From: Streptomyces sp. NBC_01198
Lineage (GTDB): Bacteria; Actinomycetota; Actinomycetes; Streptomycetales; Streptomycetaceae
DNA: 64,000 nt
NCBI RefSeq assembly: GCF_036010485.1
Contig: NZ_CP108568.1
Coordinates: 2,192,001 to 2,256,000, forward strand
Direction: 5' to 3'
Every line of letters starts with the position of its first letter. The stretch's first letter is position 1. The notes under the pieces are model-generated. The model made no database searches. It saw only the letters and a program-made list of their open reading frames with translations, and was not told the DNA's origin. Of the stretch, positions 8,607 to 17,898 are shown piece after piece. A program made the translations under genes and the position numbers.

Positions 8607-10004
8607 TCAGCTGTCGAAACCGAGCCCGGCCCGGTCCATGGCGCGCAGCCACAGATTGCGCCGGCCCTCGGAGCGGTCGGCGCGGGCCAGCGACCACTGG
8701 GTCAGGCCGATACCGGCGGAGGCCAGCGGTTCCGGCGGGAAGGGCAGCGGCTTCCTGCGCACCATGCCCAGCCGGGTGCGCTCGGTGTCGGCGCCGGCCA
8801 GCAGGTCGAGCACCACCTCGGCGCCGAACCGGCTGGCGCCCACCCCCAGCCCGGTGTAGCCGGCCGCGTAGCCGACCCGGCCGGAGCCGGCGGTGCCGAA
8901 GAAGGCGGCGAAGCGGGTGCTGGTGTCGATGGCGCCGCCCCAGGCGTGGCTGAAGTCCAGGCCTTCGAGCTGCGGGAAACAGCTGAAGAAGTGCCGGGCC
9001 AGGGTCTGGTATGTCGCCGGGCGGTGGTCGTGGTCGGCGCTCATCCTGCCGCCGCGCGGGTATACCGCGTCGTAGCCGCCCCACAGGATGCGCTGGTCGG
9101 CGGTGAGCCGGAAGTAGTGGAAGCGGTTGGCGCTGTCGCCGAGGCCCTGCCGTCCGCGCCAGCCGACGGCCCGCCGCTGCTCGGCGGTGAGTGGTTCGGT
9201 GACCAGGGCGTAGTCGTAGACGGGGACGGTGTAGCGGCGGGCCCGGCGGACCAGGGAGGGGAAGGCGTTGGTGCCGAGCGCGACCCGGTGGGCCAGCACC
9301 CGGCCGTAAGGGGTGCGCACCGCCATGCCGGCGCGGTGCCTGACCATGGCGGTGGCCGGGGTGCGCTCGTAGATCCGAACTCCCGCGGCCTCGGCGGCGC
9401 GTTGCAGGCCCCAGACCAGCCGGGCGGGGTTGACCATGGCGACCCCGCGCCGGTCGTACAGGCCGCCGTGGAAGGTGGGCGAGTCGACCTCGGCGCGGAC
9501 CTGGTCGCGGTCGAGCACCTCGAGCTCCACCCCGTTCCGCGCGGCGAGTGCGGCGGCTTCGCGCAGTTCGGCGTACTGATACTCCTCGGTGGCCACGTCG
9601 ATCTCGCCGGTGCGCTCGAAGTCGCAGTCGATGCCGTAGCGGGCGACCGCGGCCTCGATGGCGTCGAGGTTGCGGTCGCCGAGCGACTGGAGCGCGGCGA
9701 ACTCCGCCGGCCAGCGGGCCAGCCCGTTCAGCAGGCCGTGGGTGAGGCTGGCGGCGCAGAAGCCGCCGTTGCGCCCCGAGGCGGCCCAGCCGACCCTGGT
9801 CCCCTCGACGAGCACCACGTCGCCGCCGGGGTCGCGCTCCTTGGCCAGCAGTGCGGTCCACAGCCCGGTGTAGCCGCCGCCGACCACCAAAAGGTCGCAG
9901 TCCTCCTCGCCGGTCAGCGCGGTCCGCGCGGCCGGTCTGGCGGGGTCATCCAGCCAGTACGGGGTCTGCTCGGCGCCGGCGAGCGAGCGGGTGGCCGGGT
10001 CCAT
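8607..10004 (-). CDS. FAD-dependent amine oxidoreductase (PuuB/DadA-like)
   Basis: A 465-residue flavoprotein of the DAO family. The dinucleotide-binding signature GGGYTGLW begins at residue 42, and FAD-contact regions and a C-terminal AAGYTGLGVG segment follow. Families with this layout oxidise the amine of gamma-glutamylputrescine or of D-amino acids, giving an aldehyde or keto acid, NH3 and H2O2. It is the last gene of a minus-strand run potD-A-B-C-oxidase, with GGAGGAGCC directly before ATG 10004 and a strong hairpin after the stop, so it is probably made together with the polyamine importer. That makes a putrescine or gamma-glutamylputrescine oxidase the best guess. No gamma-glutamylputrescine synthetase or hydrolase is in the window. 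Confidence 0.85.
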   Translation of the reverse strand: MDPATRSLAGAEQTPYWLDDPARPAARTALTGEEDCDLLVVGGGYTGLWTALLAKERDPGGDVVLVEGTRVGWAASGRNGGFCAASLTHGLLNGLARWPAEFAALQSLGDRNLDAIEAAVARYGIDCDFERTGEIDVATEEYQYAELREAAALAARNGVELEVLDRDQVRAEVDSPTFHGGLYDRRGVAMVNPARLVWGLQRAAEAAGVRIYERTPATAMVRHRAGMAVRTPYGRVLAHRVALGTNAFPSLVRRARRYTVPVYDYALVTEPLTAEQRRAVGWRGRQGLGDSANRFHYFRLTADQRILWGGYDAVYPRGGRMSADHDHRPATYQTLARHFFSCFPQLEGLDFSHAWGGAIDTSTRFAAFFGTAGSGRVGYAAGYTGLGVGASRFGAEVVLDLLAGADTERTRLGMVRRKPLPFPPEPLASAGIGLTQWSLARADRSEGRRNLWLRAMDRAGLGFDS

Positions 10005-10074
10005 GGCTCCTCCGGTGGGACGTGCGGGTGGTGCGGCGGTGTCTGCGGTCCGGCACGGGGGCCGGCCGCGGGGG

Positions 10075-10881
10075 TCAGCTGCGCGCCCCCCTGCGGCGGC
10101 CCCCGACCAGCCGGCCGGCGACCACCAGCAGCACCGCGATCACGAACATGGCCGTGCCGATCACGTTGACCTGCACCGGGGTGCCGCGCTGGGCGGAACC
10201 CCAGACGAACATCGGGAAGGTCACGGTGTTGCCCGCGTTGAAGCTGGTGATGATGTAGTCGTCGAAGGACAGCGCGAAGGAGAGCATCGCGCCCGCCGCT
10301 ATGCCGGGCGCCGCCAGCGGCAGGGTGATCCGCAGGAAGGTCTGGGCGGGGGTGGCGTAGAGGTCCTGCGCGGCCTGCTCCAGCCGCGGGTCCATGCTCA
10401 TGATGCGGGCCTTGACCGCGACGACCACGAAGCTCAGGCAGAACATGATGTGTGCGATCAGGATCGTCCAGAAGCCGAAGCGGATCCGCATGTTGAGGAA
10501 GAGCGTGCCGAGCGAGGCGCCCATCACCACCTCGGGCATCGCCATGGGCAGGAAGATCAGCATGTTGGTGGCCGCCCGGCCGCGGAAGCGGTAGCGGGCC
10601 AGCGCGAAGGCGGTCATGGTGCCCAGCACGGTCGCGCCGAGGGTGGCGTAGACCGCGAGCCGCAGGCTCAAGGTGAGCGAGCCGCACATGTCGGCGACAC
10701 CGCAGGGGTGCTGCCAGGCGTCGGTGGAGAAGGTGTTCCAGGTGTAGTTGAAGCGGCCCTTGGGCTTGTTGAAGGAGAAGACGAGCACCACCAGGTTGGG
10801 CAGCACGAGGTAGCCCAGCGCGAGGACTCCCGCGAGCACCACCACGTTCCTGCGCAGCCAGCGCATCGGACGCGTCTGCAT
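10075..10881 (-). CDS. potC: Polyamine ABC transporter permease
   Basis: A 268-residue inner membrane permease of the PotC type, with about six transmembrane helices. An N-terminal helix (LAGVLALGYLVLPNLVVLVFSF) precedes the large loop, and the binding-protein-dependent permease loop (EQAAQDLYATPAQTFLRITLP) couples to the ATPase. The start ATG 10881 overlaps the potB stop as ATGA, showing translational coupling. With PotB it forms the channel for spermidine or putrescine. It ends 70 bp before the oxidoreductase start. Confidence 0.92.
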   Translation of the reverse strand: MQTRPMRWLRRNVVVLAGVLALGYLVLPNLVVLVFSFNKPKGRFNYTWNTFSTDAWQHPCGVADMCGSLTLSLRLAVYATLGATVLGTMTAFALARYRFRGRAATNMLIFLPMAMPEVVMGASLGTLFLNMRIRFGFWTILIAHIMFCLSFVVVAVKARIMSMDPRLEQAAQDLYATPAQTFLRITLPLAAPGIAAGAMLSFALSFDDYIITSFNAGNTVTFPMFVWGSAQRGTPVQVNVIGTAMFVIAVLLVVAGRLVGGRRRGARS

Positions 10882-11831
10882 CAGACCAGCTCCTCCGTCC
10901 CGGCCCTGCGGATGTAGACGGTGACGATCGCCAGGATGGCCGCCATCAGGATGAAGGACAGCGCGGCGGCCGTCGGGTAGTCCAGCACCCGCAGGAACTG
11001 GGACTGGATGACGTTGCCGATCATCTTCTGGTTGGTCGAGCCCAGCAACTCGGCGTTGATGTAGTCGCCGGACGCCGGGATGAAGGTCAGCAGGGTGCCC
11101 GCCACCACCCCGGGCAGCGACAGCGGGAAGGTCACCTTGCGGAAGGTGGTGAAGGGCGTGGCGTACAGGTCGCCTGACGCCTCGTGCAGCCGCCCGTCGA
11201 TCCGCTCCAGCGAGGTGTAGAGCGGCAGGATCATGAACGGCAGGAAGTTGTACGTCAGTCCGCAGACCACCGCCAGCGGGGTGGCGAGCACCCGGTCGCC
11301 CTGGGTGATGTGCAGCCACGAGGTGACGTCCAGCAGGTGCACGGTGTTGAGGAACGACACCACCGGGCCCTGGTCGGCCAGGATCGTCTCCCAGGCCAGG
11401 GTGCGGATCAGGAAGCTGGTGAAGAAGGGTGCGATCACCAGCACCAGCACCACGTTGCGCCAGCGCCCGGCCCTGAAGGCGATCATGTACGCCAGCGGGT
11501 AGCCGATCGCCAGGCAGGCCGCGGTGGCGATGCCGGAGTAGAGCAGCGAGCGCAGGAAGTGCGGCCAGTATTCGCGCAGCGCGTCCCAGTAGGTCGCCAC
11601 GTGCCAGGTGACCCTGAAGCCCTTGTCGAGCGAGCCGGTCTGCACCGAGGTCGAGGCCTGGTAGACCATCGGCGCGACGAAGAAGACCAGCAGCCAGGCG
11701 ACACCGGCGAGCAGCAGCAGATACGGCGTCAGCCGGCGCCGCCCGGCCGCCCGGCGCAGTGCGGCGGGCAGCGACCCGGGCTCCGGCGCGGTGGGTGGCG
11801 GCCCGGCGGCCTGCGCGGTGGCGGCGCTCAT
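10881..11831 (-). CDS. potB: Polyamine ABC transporter permease
   Basis: A 316-residue PotB-type permease with about six membrane helices and the ATPase-coupling loop ASGDLYATPFTTFRKVTFPL. The N-terminal ~30 residues are Ala/Pro-rich and probably cytosolic, a common actinobacterial extension. ATG 11831 overlaps the potA stop by 4 nt (ATGA), and its own stop overlaps potC in the same way, so potA-B-C are translated as a coupled unit. It pairs with PotC to form the translocation pathway. Confidence 0.92.
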   Translation of the reverse strand: MSAATAQAAGPPPTAPEPGSLPAALRRAAGRRRLTPYLLLLAGVAWLLVFFVAPMVYQASTSVQTGSLDKGFRVTWHVATYWDALREYWPHFLRSLLYSGIATAACLAIGYPLAYMIAFRAGRWRNVVLVLVIAPFFTSFLIRTLAWETILADQGPVVSFLNTVHLLDVTSWLHITQGDRVLATPLAVVCGLTYNFLPFMILPLYTSLERIDGRLHEASGDLYATPFTTFRKVTFPLSLPGVVAGTLLTFIPASGDYINAELLGSTNQKMIGNVIQSQFLRVLDYPTAAALSFILMAAILAIVTVYIRRAGTEELV

Positions 11832-13087
11832 ACGGCGGCCTCCGCGGCGGAGCCGTCCTTTGCCGTACCGCCGTTGCCCGCGGCGTCCTTGCCGCTCGCG
11901 CTCGGCGCGGGCGCGCTCGGGGAGTACGCGGCGTCTTCCGCGTCCGCGCCCAGGCCGGCGTCGATGTCCTGGGCCGCGTCGAGGCCGAAGGTGTGCGCCG
12001 GATTCCAGTGCAGGACGACGGGCGCGCCCGGTACGAGCCGGCCGTCGCGTTCGACGTTCGGCACGAAGACCTCAAGCTCCGGGCAGACCGGGCTGTCGAT
12101 CACGTACTGCGTGGAGACCCCGATGAAGCTGGAGTCGACGATCCGGCCCGGCACCCGGTTGCGCCCCTCGGGTATCGCGTCCTCGTCGTCCCGGTGGGCC
12201 AGCGCGATCTTCTCCGGGCGCACCCCCGCCAGCACCGTGCCGCCGGTGGCGACCTCGGCGCTGCACCGGGCGGCGGGCAGCGTGAGGGGCTGCCCCGCCG
12301 AGACCAGCAGGATGTCGCCGCCCGAGGTGCCGGTGACCTCCGCCTCGATGAGGTTGGAGGTGCCGAGGAAGTTCGCCACGAAGGTGGAGCCCGGGTTCTC
12401 GTAGAGGTCCGCGGGGGCGCCCAGTTGCTCGACCCGGCCGGCGTTCATCACCGCGACGGTGTCGGCCATCGTCATGGCCTCCTCCTGGTCGTGGGTGACG
12501 TGGATGAAGGTGATGCCGACCTCGGTCTGTATGCGTTTGAGCTCCAGCTGCATCTGCCGGCGCAGCTTGAGGTCGAGGGCACCCAGCGGTTCGTCGAGCA
12601 GCAGCACCTCGGGCTTGTTGATCAGCGCCCTGGCCACGGCGACCCGCTGCTGCTGCCCGCCGGAGAGCTGGTGCGGCTTGCGGCGGCCGAACCCGCCGAG
12701 CTGCACCAGGTCGAGCATGTCGCCGACCTGCTGCTCGACCGACTTGACACCGCGGCGGCGCAGCCCGAAGGCGACGTTCTCGTGGATGTCCAGGTGCGGG
12801 AAGAGCGCGTAGTTCTGGAAGACCGTGTTGACCGGGCGCTTGTACGGCGGCAGGGCGGTGACGTCCTGGCCGCCGAGCGCCACGGAGCCCGCCGTGGGGG
12901 TCTCCAGGCCCGCGATCATCCGCAGGGTGGTGGTCTTGCCGCAGCCGGACGCGCCGAGCAGGGCGAAGAACGACCCCGCGGGGACGGCGAGGTCCAGCGG
13001 ATGGACGGCGGTGAAGGACCCGTAGGTCTTGCTGAGCCCGGAGAGGCGGACGGCGTCGCCGGGTGCTGCGGAGGGTGCGGTCGTCAT
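11828..13087 (-). CDS. potA: Polyamine ABC transporter ATPase
   Basis: A 419-residue ABC ATPase that drives polyamine uptake. All catalytic motifs are intact: Walker A GASGCGKT (~45-52), signature LSGGQQQRVAVARAL, Walker B LLLDEPLGALD and H-loop HVTHDQEEA. A TOBE/OB regulatory domain follows (to ~residue 370). The last ~50 residues are Ala/Ser/Asp-rich and look disordered; PotA of enterobacteria lacks such a tail. It starts 16 bp after the potD stop, with a GAGGA-type SD. Confidence 0.93.
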   Translation of the reverse strand: MTTAPSAAPGDAVRLSGLSKTYGSFTAVHPLDLAVPAGSFFALLGASGCGKTTTLRMIAGLETPTAGSVALGGQDVTALPPYKRPVNTVFQNYALFPHLDIHENVAFGLRRRGVKSVEQQVGDMLDLVQLGGFGRRKPHQLSGGQQQRVAVARALINKPEVLLLDEPLGALDLKLRRQMQLELKRIQTEVGITFIHVTHDQEEAMTMADTVAVMNAGRVEQLGAPADLYENPGSTFVANFLGTSNLIEAEVTGTSGGDILLVSAGQPLTLPAARCSAEVATGGTVLAGVRPEKIALAHRDDEDAIPEGRNRVPGRIVDSSFIGVSTQYVIDSPVCPELEVFVPNVERDGRLVPGAPVVLHWNPAHTFGLDAAQDIDAGLGADAEDAAYSPSAPAPSASGKDAAGNGGTAKDGSAAEAAV

Positions 13088-13103
13088 GGCAGGTGTCCTC
13101 GGG

Positions 13104-14336
13104 TCAGGCGCCGATGAGCTTGGAGAACTTCTCCTCGTAGCGGGTGTCCTCGTCCTCGCTGAGGGAGCGGAAGCTGTGCGACTTGGCGTCCATCGCGGCG
13201 TCCGGGAGGATCAGCGGGTTGGAGGCGAGCGACGGGTCGATCTTCGCCAGATACGGCTTCACCCCGGCCACCGGGCACACGTAGGCGATGTACGCCGACA
13301 CCTGGGCGGCGACCTGCGGCTCGTAGTAGTAGTCGATGAGGCGTTCGGCGTTGGCCTTGTGCCGCGCCTTGGCGGGGATCAGCAGGTTGTCGGTCGAGAA
13401 GAGGAATCCGGCGTCGGGGAAGACGTACTCGATGTCCGGGTCGTCGATCCGCAGCTGCACCAGGTCGCCGGCCCAGGCGACGCAGGCGGCGATGTCGCCC
13501 TTGCTCAGCCCGTCGGTGTAGTCGTTGCCGGTGAACTTGCGGATCTGCTGGCTGTCCACGGCTTTCTGCACCCGGGCGATCGCCGCGTCGTAGGTGTCGT
13601 CGGTGACCGTCTCCGGCTTGTGGCCCATGTCGAGCAGCGTCATGCCGATCGTGTCGCGCATCTCGGAGAGCATCGCGACCCGGCCCTTGAGCGAGGGGTC
13701 GTCGAGCAGTTGCGAGATCGAGGTGACCGCCCGGCCCTTGGTGGCCTTCTTGTTGTAGGCGATACAGGTCGCGATGCCCTGCCAGGGGTAGGAGTAGGCG
13801 CGGCCGGGATCCCAGTCGGGGCTGCGGAAGCGCTGTTCGAGGTTGGCGAAGGCGTGCGGCAGATGCGCCGGGTTCAGCTGCTGGACCCAGCCGAGCCGGA
13901 TCATCCGGGCGGCCAGCCAGTCGGTCAGCACCATCAGGTCGCGCCCGGTGTCCTGGCCCGCGGACAGCTGCGGCTTGATCTTGCCGAAGAACTCGACGTT
14001 GTCGTTGATGTCCTCGGTGTACTTGACCTTGATGCCGGTGCGCTTGGTGAACGCCTCAAGCGTCGGGCGGTGCTTGCCGTCGTCCGAGACGTCGATGTAC
14101 TCGGTCCAGTTGGAGAAGTCGACGGTCTTCTCCTGGGCCGAGTGGTCGCTGGACGCGGTGCTGTCGCCGGTGCGGCCCGCCGCGGGTATGCCGCACGCGG
14201 TCAGGCCCGCGACACCGGCCGCGCCGAGGCCCGCGGCACGCAGCAGCGTCCGCCGGCCCATCGCCGCGCGTCCACCGGTCGTGCTGCGCCGCAGGGCCGC
14301 ACGCAGCGACGGGGGCAGGGGGTCGTACTGCTCCAT
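13104..14336 (-). CDS. potD: Polyamine-binding lipoprotein, twin-arginine signal
   Basis: A 410-residue extracytoplasmic solute-binding protein of the PotD/PotF class. The leader is long: a cytosolic head of ~27 residues, twin arginines at 28-29 (GRRTLLRAAG) and a lipobox LTAC with the lipidated Cys at 48, so export by Tat and membrane anchoring are expected. The mature part has the family features FSNWTEYI, a conserved YPWQGIATCIAYN region and YIAYVCPV near the C-terminus. First gene of potD-A-B-C-oxidase; ATG 14336 has GGAGGG upstream. Substrate range (putrescine versus spermidine) cannot be read from the sequence. Confidence 0.92.
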   Translation of the reverse strand: MEQYDPLPPSLRAALRRSTTGGRAAMGRRTLLRAAGLGAAGVAGLTACGIPAAGRTGDSTASSDHSAQEKTVDFSNWTEYIDVSDDGKHRPTLEAFTKRTGIKVKYTEDINDNVEFFGKIKPQLSAGQDTGRDLMVLTDWLAARMIRLGWVQQLNPAHLPHAFANLEQRFRSPDWDPGRAYSYPWQGIATCIAYNKKATKGRAVTSISQLLDDPSLKGRVAMLSEMRDTIGMTLLDMGHKPETVTDDTYDAAIARVQKAVDSQQIRKFTGNDYTDGLSKGDIAACVAWAGDLVQLRIDDPDIEYVFPDAGFLFSTDNLLIPAKARHKANAERLIDYYYEPQVAAQVSAYIAYVCPVAGVKPYLAKIDPSLASNPLILPDAAMDAKSHSFRSLSEDEDTRYEEKFSKLIGA

Positions 14337-14669
14337 GGGTGACGCCCTCCGGTCTCGGGGCCTTCGCGGGGGTGATCGGCCTGCTGGTGCCTCTCCCGGG
14401 GATGACCTGACACGGCCGGCCGCCGGGCCTCACGGTCGCCCGATGGCGTGGTCAATTCCCGGATTGGTGGCTGATCCTGGCAGAGGGGACGTCCTCCAAC
14501 AAGGGATTCCGTTGTTGCCTTTTGGTTACGCGACGAAATCTGTGGACTCCGCCCGCACATGGCGCCACCTGCGTCGCACCCGGTACGCCGCGGGGCGCGG
14601 CGCGGCGGGCGTTCTACGATGAGGCGGCACCGCCGGCCGTATCCGCACCGTCGTCCAGGAGGACACCGC
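14337..14669. other. Divergent intergenic region, potD / add
   Basis: 333 bp without a gene, holding the promoters of the pot operon (minus) and of adenosine deaminase (plus). The AT-richest part (about 14440-14545) contains a dyad CAACAA-N9-TTGTTG at 14497-14517, the most likely operator. No clear -10/-35 pair is visible by eye. Small frames inside have no SD and poor codon bias. Confidence 0.5.
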
Positions 14670-15707
14670 ATGCCCGACAGCGCTCCCGCAGGCGGCCTTG
14701 AGGCCTTCATCGCCGGGCTGCCGAAGGCCGAGCTGCACGTCCACCACGTGGGGTCCGCCTCGCCGCGGATCGTGGCCGAGCTGGCTGCCCGGCACCCGGA
14801 CTCGGCCGTGCCCACCGATCCCGCGGCGCTCGCCGACTACTTCAGCTTCCGGGACTTCGCGCACTTCATCCAGGTCTACCTCTCGGTGGTCGACCTGATC
14901 AGGGACGCCGAGGACGTGCGGCTGCTCACCTTCGAGGTGGCCAGGGACATGGCACGGCAGAACGTGCGCTACGCCGAGCTGACCGTGACCCCGTACAGCT
15001 CGGTCCGGCGCGGCATCCACGACCGGGAGTTCATGGCGGCGATCGAGGACGCGCGGAAGGCCGCGGAGGCGGAGCTGGGCGTGGTGCTGCGCTGGTGCTT
15101 CGACATCCCCGGCGAGGCGGGCCTCCCCTCGGCGGAGGAGACCGCACGGCTGGCCCTCGACCTGCGGCCCGAGGGCCTGGTGTCGTTCGGCCTCGGCGGA
15201 CCCGAGATCGGGGTGCCAAGGCCGCAGTTCAAGCCGTACTTCGACCGGGCCAGGGCGGCGGGCCTGCACAGCGTGCCGCACGCCGGGGAGACCACCGGGC
15301 CGGAGACGATCTGGGACGCGCTGCGGGAGCTGGGCGCCGAGCGGATCGGCCACGGCACCAGCGCGGCCGCCGACCCGCGGCTGCTCGACCACCTGGCCGA
15401 GCACCGCATCCCGCTGGAGGTCTGCCCGACCTCCAACATCGCCACCCGCGCGGTCGCCACCCTCGACGAGCACCCGATACGGCGGATGGTCGAGGCGGGC
15501 GTCCTGGTCACCGTCAACAGCGACGACCCGCCGATGTTCGGCACCGACCTCAACACCGAGTACGCGGTCGCGGCGCGGCTCCTTGAGCTCGACCACCTCG
15601 GGGTGGCGGGGCTGGCGAAGAACGCGGTCGAGGCGTCGTTCCTCGACCCGGCGGGCAAGGCGCGGATCGCCGCCGAGATCGACAGCTACGCGGCCGCATG
15701 GCACTGA
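14670..15707 (+). CDS. add: Adenosine deaminase
   Basis: A 345-residue metal-dependent deaminase (adenosine to inosine plus NH3; amidohydrolase superfamily, TIM barrel). Zinc ligands and catalytic residues fit: HVH at 23-25, PHAGETTGP with the catalytic His/Glu region, GHGTSA, and NSDDPPMF with the metal Asp. ATG 14670 sits 7 nt after a perfect AGGAGG (14657-14662), which rules out earlier starts. It overlaps the next gene by 10 bp. Purine salvage beside a PucR-type regulator and nitrogen catabolism genes is consistent with nitrogen scavenging. Some actinobacterial relatives act on adenine or other aminopurines, so exact specificity is open. Confidence 0.9.
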   Translation: MPDSAPAGGLEAFIAGLPKAELHVHHVGSASPRIVAELAARHPDSAVPTDPAALADYFSFRDFAHFIQVYLSVVDLIRDAEDVRLLTFEVARDMARQNVRYAELTVTPYSSVRRGIHDREFMAAIEDARKAAEAELGVVLRWCFDIPGEAGLPSAEETARLALDLRPEGLVSFGLGGPEIGVPRPQFKPYFDRARAAGLHSVPHAGETTGPETIWDALRELGAERIGHGTSAAADPRLLDHLAEHRIPLEVCPTSNIATRAVATLDEHPIRRMVEAGVLVTVNSDDPPMFGTDLNTEYAVAARLLELDHLGVAGLAKNAVEASFLDPAGKARIAAEIDSYAAAWH

Positions 15708-16414
15708 CCGTCGCCCACCGGGGCGATCCGTTCGCGTACCGCGAGAACACCCTGCCCTCGGTGCGCTCCGCGTTGCTCAAGGGCGCCGACGCGGTCGAGG
15801 TCGACGTCCGGGTGACCCTCGACGGGGTGCCCGTGCTGCTGCACGACGAGACCCTGGAGCGGCTGTGGGACCTCCCGCACCCGGTCGGCGCGCTCACCGC
15901 CGCCGAGGTCGCCGAGCTCACCGGCGGCGGGCTGCCGACGCTGGAGGACGCGCTCGCGGAGCTGCGGCGCCACGCCCGCGGCCGGATGCTGCTGGACCTG
16001 AACGGCGCGGAGCAGGCGGCCCCCGCGCTGGCCGCGGTCCGGGCCGCCGGGGCGCAGGAGCGGGTCTACTTCTGCGGCGGGGCGACCGCGATGCGTGCCG
16101 TTCGGGCCGCGGACGCGGACGCGGAGATCGCGCTGACCTGGAAGACCTCCGCGCGTCCCGCGCCCGCGCTGCTCGCCGCGGTGGCGCCGCGCTGGCTGAA
16201 CCTGCGCTTCGGCCTGGTCGACCCGCCGACCGTCGCCTACGCCCGCGAGCGCGGCCTGCTGGTGGCGGCCTGGACCGCCGACTGGCGCCGCTCGATGCGC
16301 CGGCTGCTGGCCCTGGGCGCCGACTCGGTCACCACGAACCGGCTGACCGCGCTGCAGCGCCTGACGGGGCTCCCCGCGCCCGGCGGTACGGGGAGCCGCC
16401 GCCCCGGGACGTGA
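15698..16414 (+). CDS. Glycerophosphodiester phosphodiesterase
   Basis: A 238-residue cytosolic GDPD-family enzyme that splits glycerophosphodiesters to glycerol-3-phosphate and an alcohol. Diagnostic residues: AHRGDPFAYRENT (HR and the metal Glu), EVDVRVTLDGVPVLLHDETLER (metal E/D and catalytic His), and VAAWTADW with TTNRLTAL at the C-terminus. No signal peptide. The start ATG 15698 lies inside the end of add (10-bp overlap), so the two are one transcript. The link to deaminase function is not obvious beyond salvage of lipid headgroups and nucleosides. Confidence 0.88.
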   Translation: MALTVAHRGDPFAYRENTLPSVRSALLKGADAVEVDVRVTLDGVPVLLHDETLERLWDLPHPVGALTAAEVAELTGGGLPTLEDALAELRRHARGRMLLDLNGAEQAAPALAAVRAAGAQERVYFCGGATAMRAVRAADADAEIALTWKTSARPAPALLAAVAPRWLNLRFGLVDPPTVAYARERGLLVAAWTADWRRSMRRLLALGADSVTTNRLTALQRLTGLPAPGGTGSRRPGT

Positions 16415-16464
16415 CCGGGGCCTTCGGCCGTCGTGCTCACTGGCCAGGGCCATCGGCCGGGTGC

Positions 16465-17898
16465 TCAGTCCAGGGACGTCATCACGTGCTTGATCCGCGT
16501 GTAGTCCTCGAAGCCGTAGCCGGACAGGTCCTTGCCGTAACCGGACTGCTTGAAGCCGCCGTGCGGCATCTCGGCGACCAGCGGGATGTGGGTGTTGATC
16601 CACACGCAGCCGAAGTCCAGCCGCCGTGACATCCGCATGGCGCGGGCGTGGTCCTTGGTCCACACCGACGACGCGAGGGCGTAGTCGACGCCGTTGGCCC
16701 AGGTGAGGGCCTGCTCCTCGTCGGTGAACGACTGGACGGTGATGACCGGACCGAAGACCTCGCGCTGGATGATCTCGTCGTCCTGCCGCAGCCCGGAGAC
16801 GACGGTGGGCGCGTAGAAGTAGCCCTCCTCGCCGACCCGGTGGCCGCCGGTCTCGATCCTGGCGTGCGCGGGAAGCCGCTCGATGAAGCCGCTGACCTGC
16901 GCGAGCTGCTGGGCGTTGTTCAGCGGCCCGTAGAGGACGTCCTCGTCGTCGGGCCGGCCGGTCTTGGTGTCCGCGGCGGCCTTGGCCAGGGCCGCGGTGA
17001 ACTCGGCGTGGATCGACTCGTGCACCAGGACGCGGGTGGCTGCGGTGCAGTCCTGGCCGGCGTTGAAGTAGCCGGCCACCGCGATGTCCTCGACGGCGCG
17101 CGGGATGTCGACGTCCTCGAAGACCACCACGGGGGCCTTGCCGCCCAGTTCGAGGTGGACGCGCTTGAGGTCCTTGGCGGCCGACCCGGCGACCTCCATG
17201 CCGGCCCTGACCGAGCCGGTGATCGAGGCCATCGCGGGCACCGGGTGCTCGACCATCAGCCGGCCGGTGTCGCGGTCGCCGCAGACGACGTTGAAGACGC
17301 CCTTGGGCAGGTGCTCGCCCAGGATCTCGGCGAGCAGCACGGTGGACGCCGGGGTGGTGTCGGACGGCTTGAGCACCACCGTGTTGCCCGCGGCGATGGC
17401 GGGTGCGAACTTCCAGACCGCCATCATCATCGGATAGTTCCAGGGCGCGACCTGCGCGCAGACCCCGACCGGCTCGCGCCGGACCATCGAGGTCATGCCC
17501 TCCATGTACTCACCGGCCGAGCGGCCCTCCAGCATCCGCGCCGCGCCGGCGAAGAAGCGGATCTGGTCGACCATGGGCGGGACTTCCTCGGACATCGTCA
17601 GGCCGATCGGCTTTCCGGTGTTCTGGCTCTCCACCGCGACGATCTCGTCGGCCCGCTTCTCGATCGCGTCGGCGATCCGCAGCAGCGCCTTCTGCCGGTC
17701 CGACGGCGTGGTGTCCCGCCAGCCGGGGAAGGCCGCGGCGGCCGCGGCCATGGCCGCGTCGACGTCGTCGGCGCCGGACAGTGGCGCGGTGGCGTACGCC
17801 TGGCCGGTCACCGGGTCCACCACCTCGGTGGTCCGTCCGTCCGCGGCGGCACGGAACTCTCCGTCGATGTAGTTGCGCAGAGTACGGAGTTCGGTCAC
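16465..17898 (-). CDS. Gamma-aminobutyraldehyde dehydrogenase
   Basis: A 477-residue NAD(P)-dependent hydrolytic aldehyde dehydrogenase. Catalytic Cys284 is in NAGQDCTAATR and the general base Glu250 in HLELGGKAP; the NAD-binding segment is APWNYPMMMAVWK. The closest class by eye is aminobutyraldehyde / gamma-glutamyl-aminobutyraldehyde dehydrogenase (PatD/PuuC type). GTG 17898 is chosen for GGGAG 8 nt upstream. It is divergent from an Lrp-type regulator and a class III aminotransferase that could make its aldehyde substrate, and its product GABA (or the glutamyl form) feeds gabT. A long upstream in-frame extension to 18165 is not supported. Confidence 0.87.
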   Translation of the reverse strand: MTELRTLRNYIDGEFRAAADGRTTEVVDPVTGQAYATAPLSGADDVDAAMAAAAAAFPGWRDTTPSDRQKALLRIADAIEKRADEIVAVESQNTGKPIGLTMSEEVPPMVDQIRFFAGAARMLEGRSAGEYMEGMTSMVRREPVGVCAQVAPWNYPMMMAVWKFAPAIAAGNTVVLKPSDTTPASTVLLAEILGEHLPKGVFNVVCGDRDTGRLMVEHPVPAMASITGSVRAGMEVAGSAAKDLKRVHLELGGKAPVVVFEDVDIPRAVEDIAVAGYFNAGQDCTAATRVLVHESIHAEFTAALAKAAADTKTGRPDDEDVLYGPLNNAQQLAQVSGFIERLPAHARIETGGHRVGEEGYFYAPTVVSGLRQDDEIIQREVFGPVITVQSFTDEEQALTWANGVDYALASSVWTKDHARAMRMSRRLDFGCVWINTHIPLVAEMPHGGFKQSGYGKDLSGYGFEDYTRIKHVMTSLD

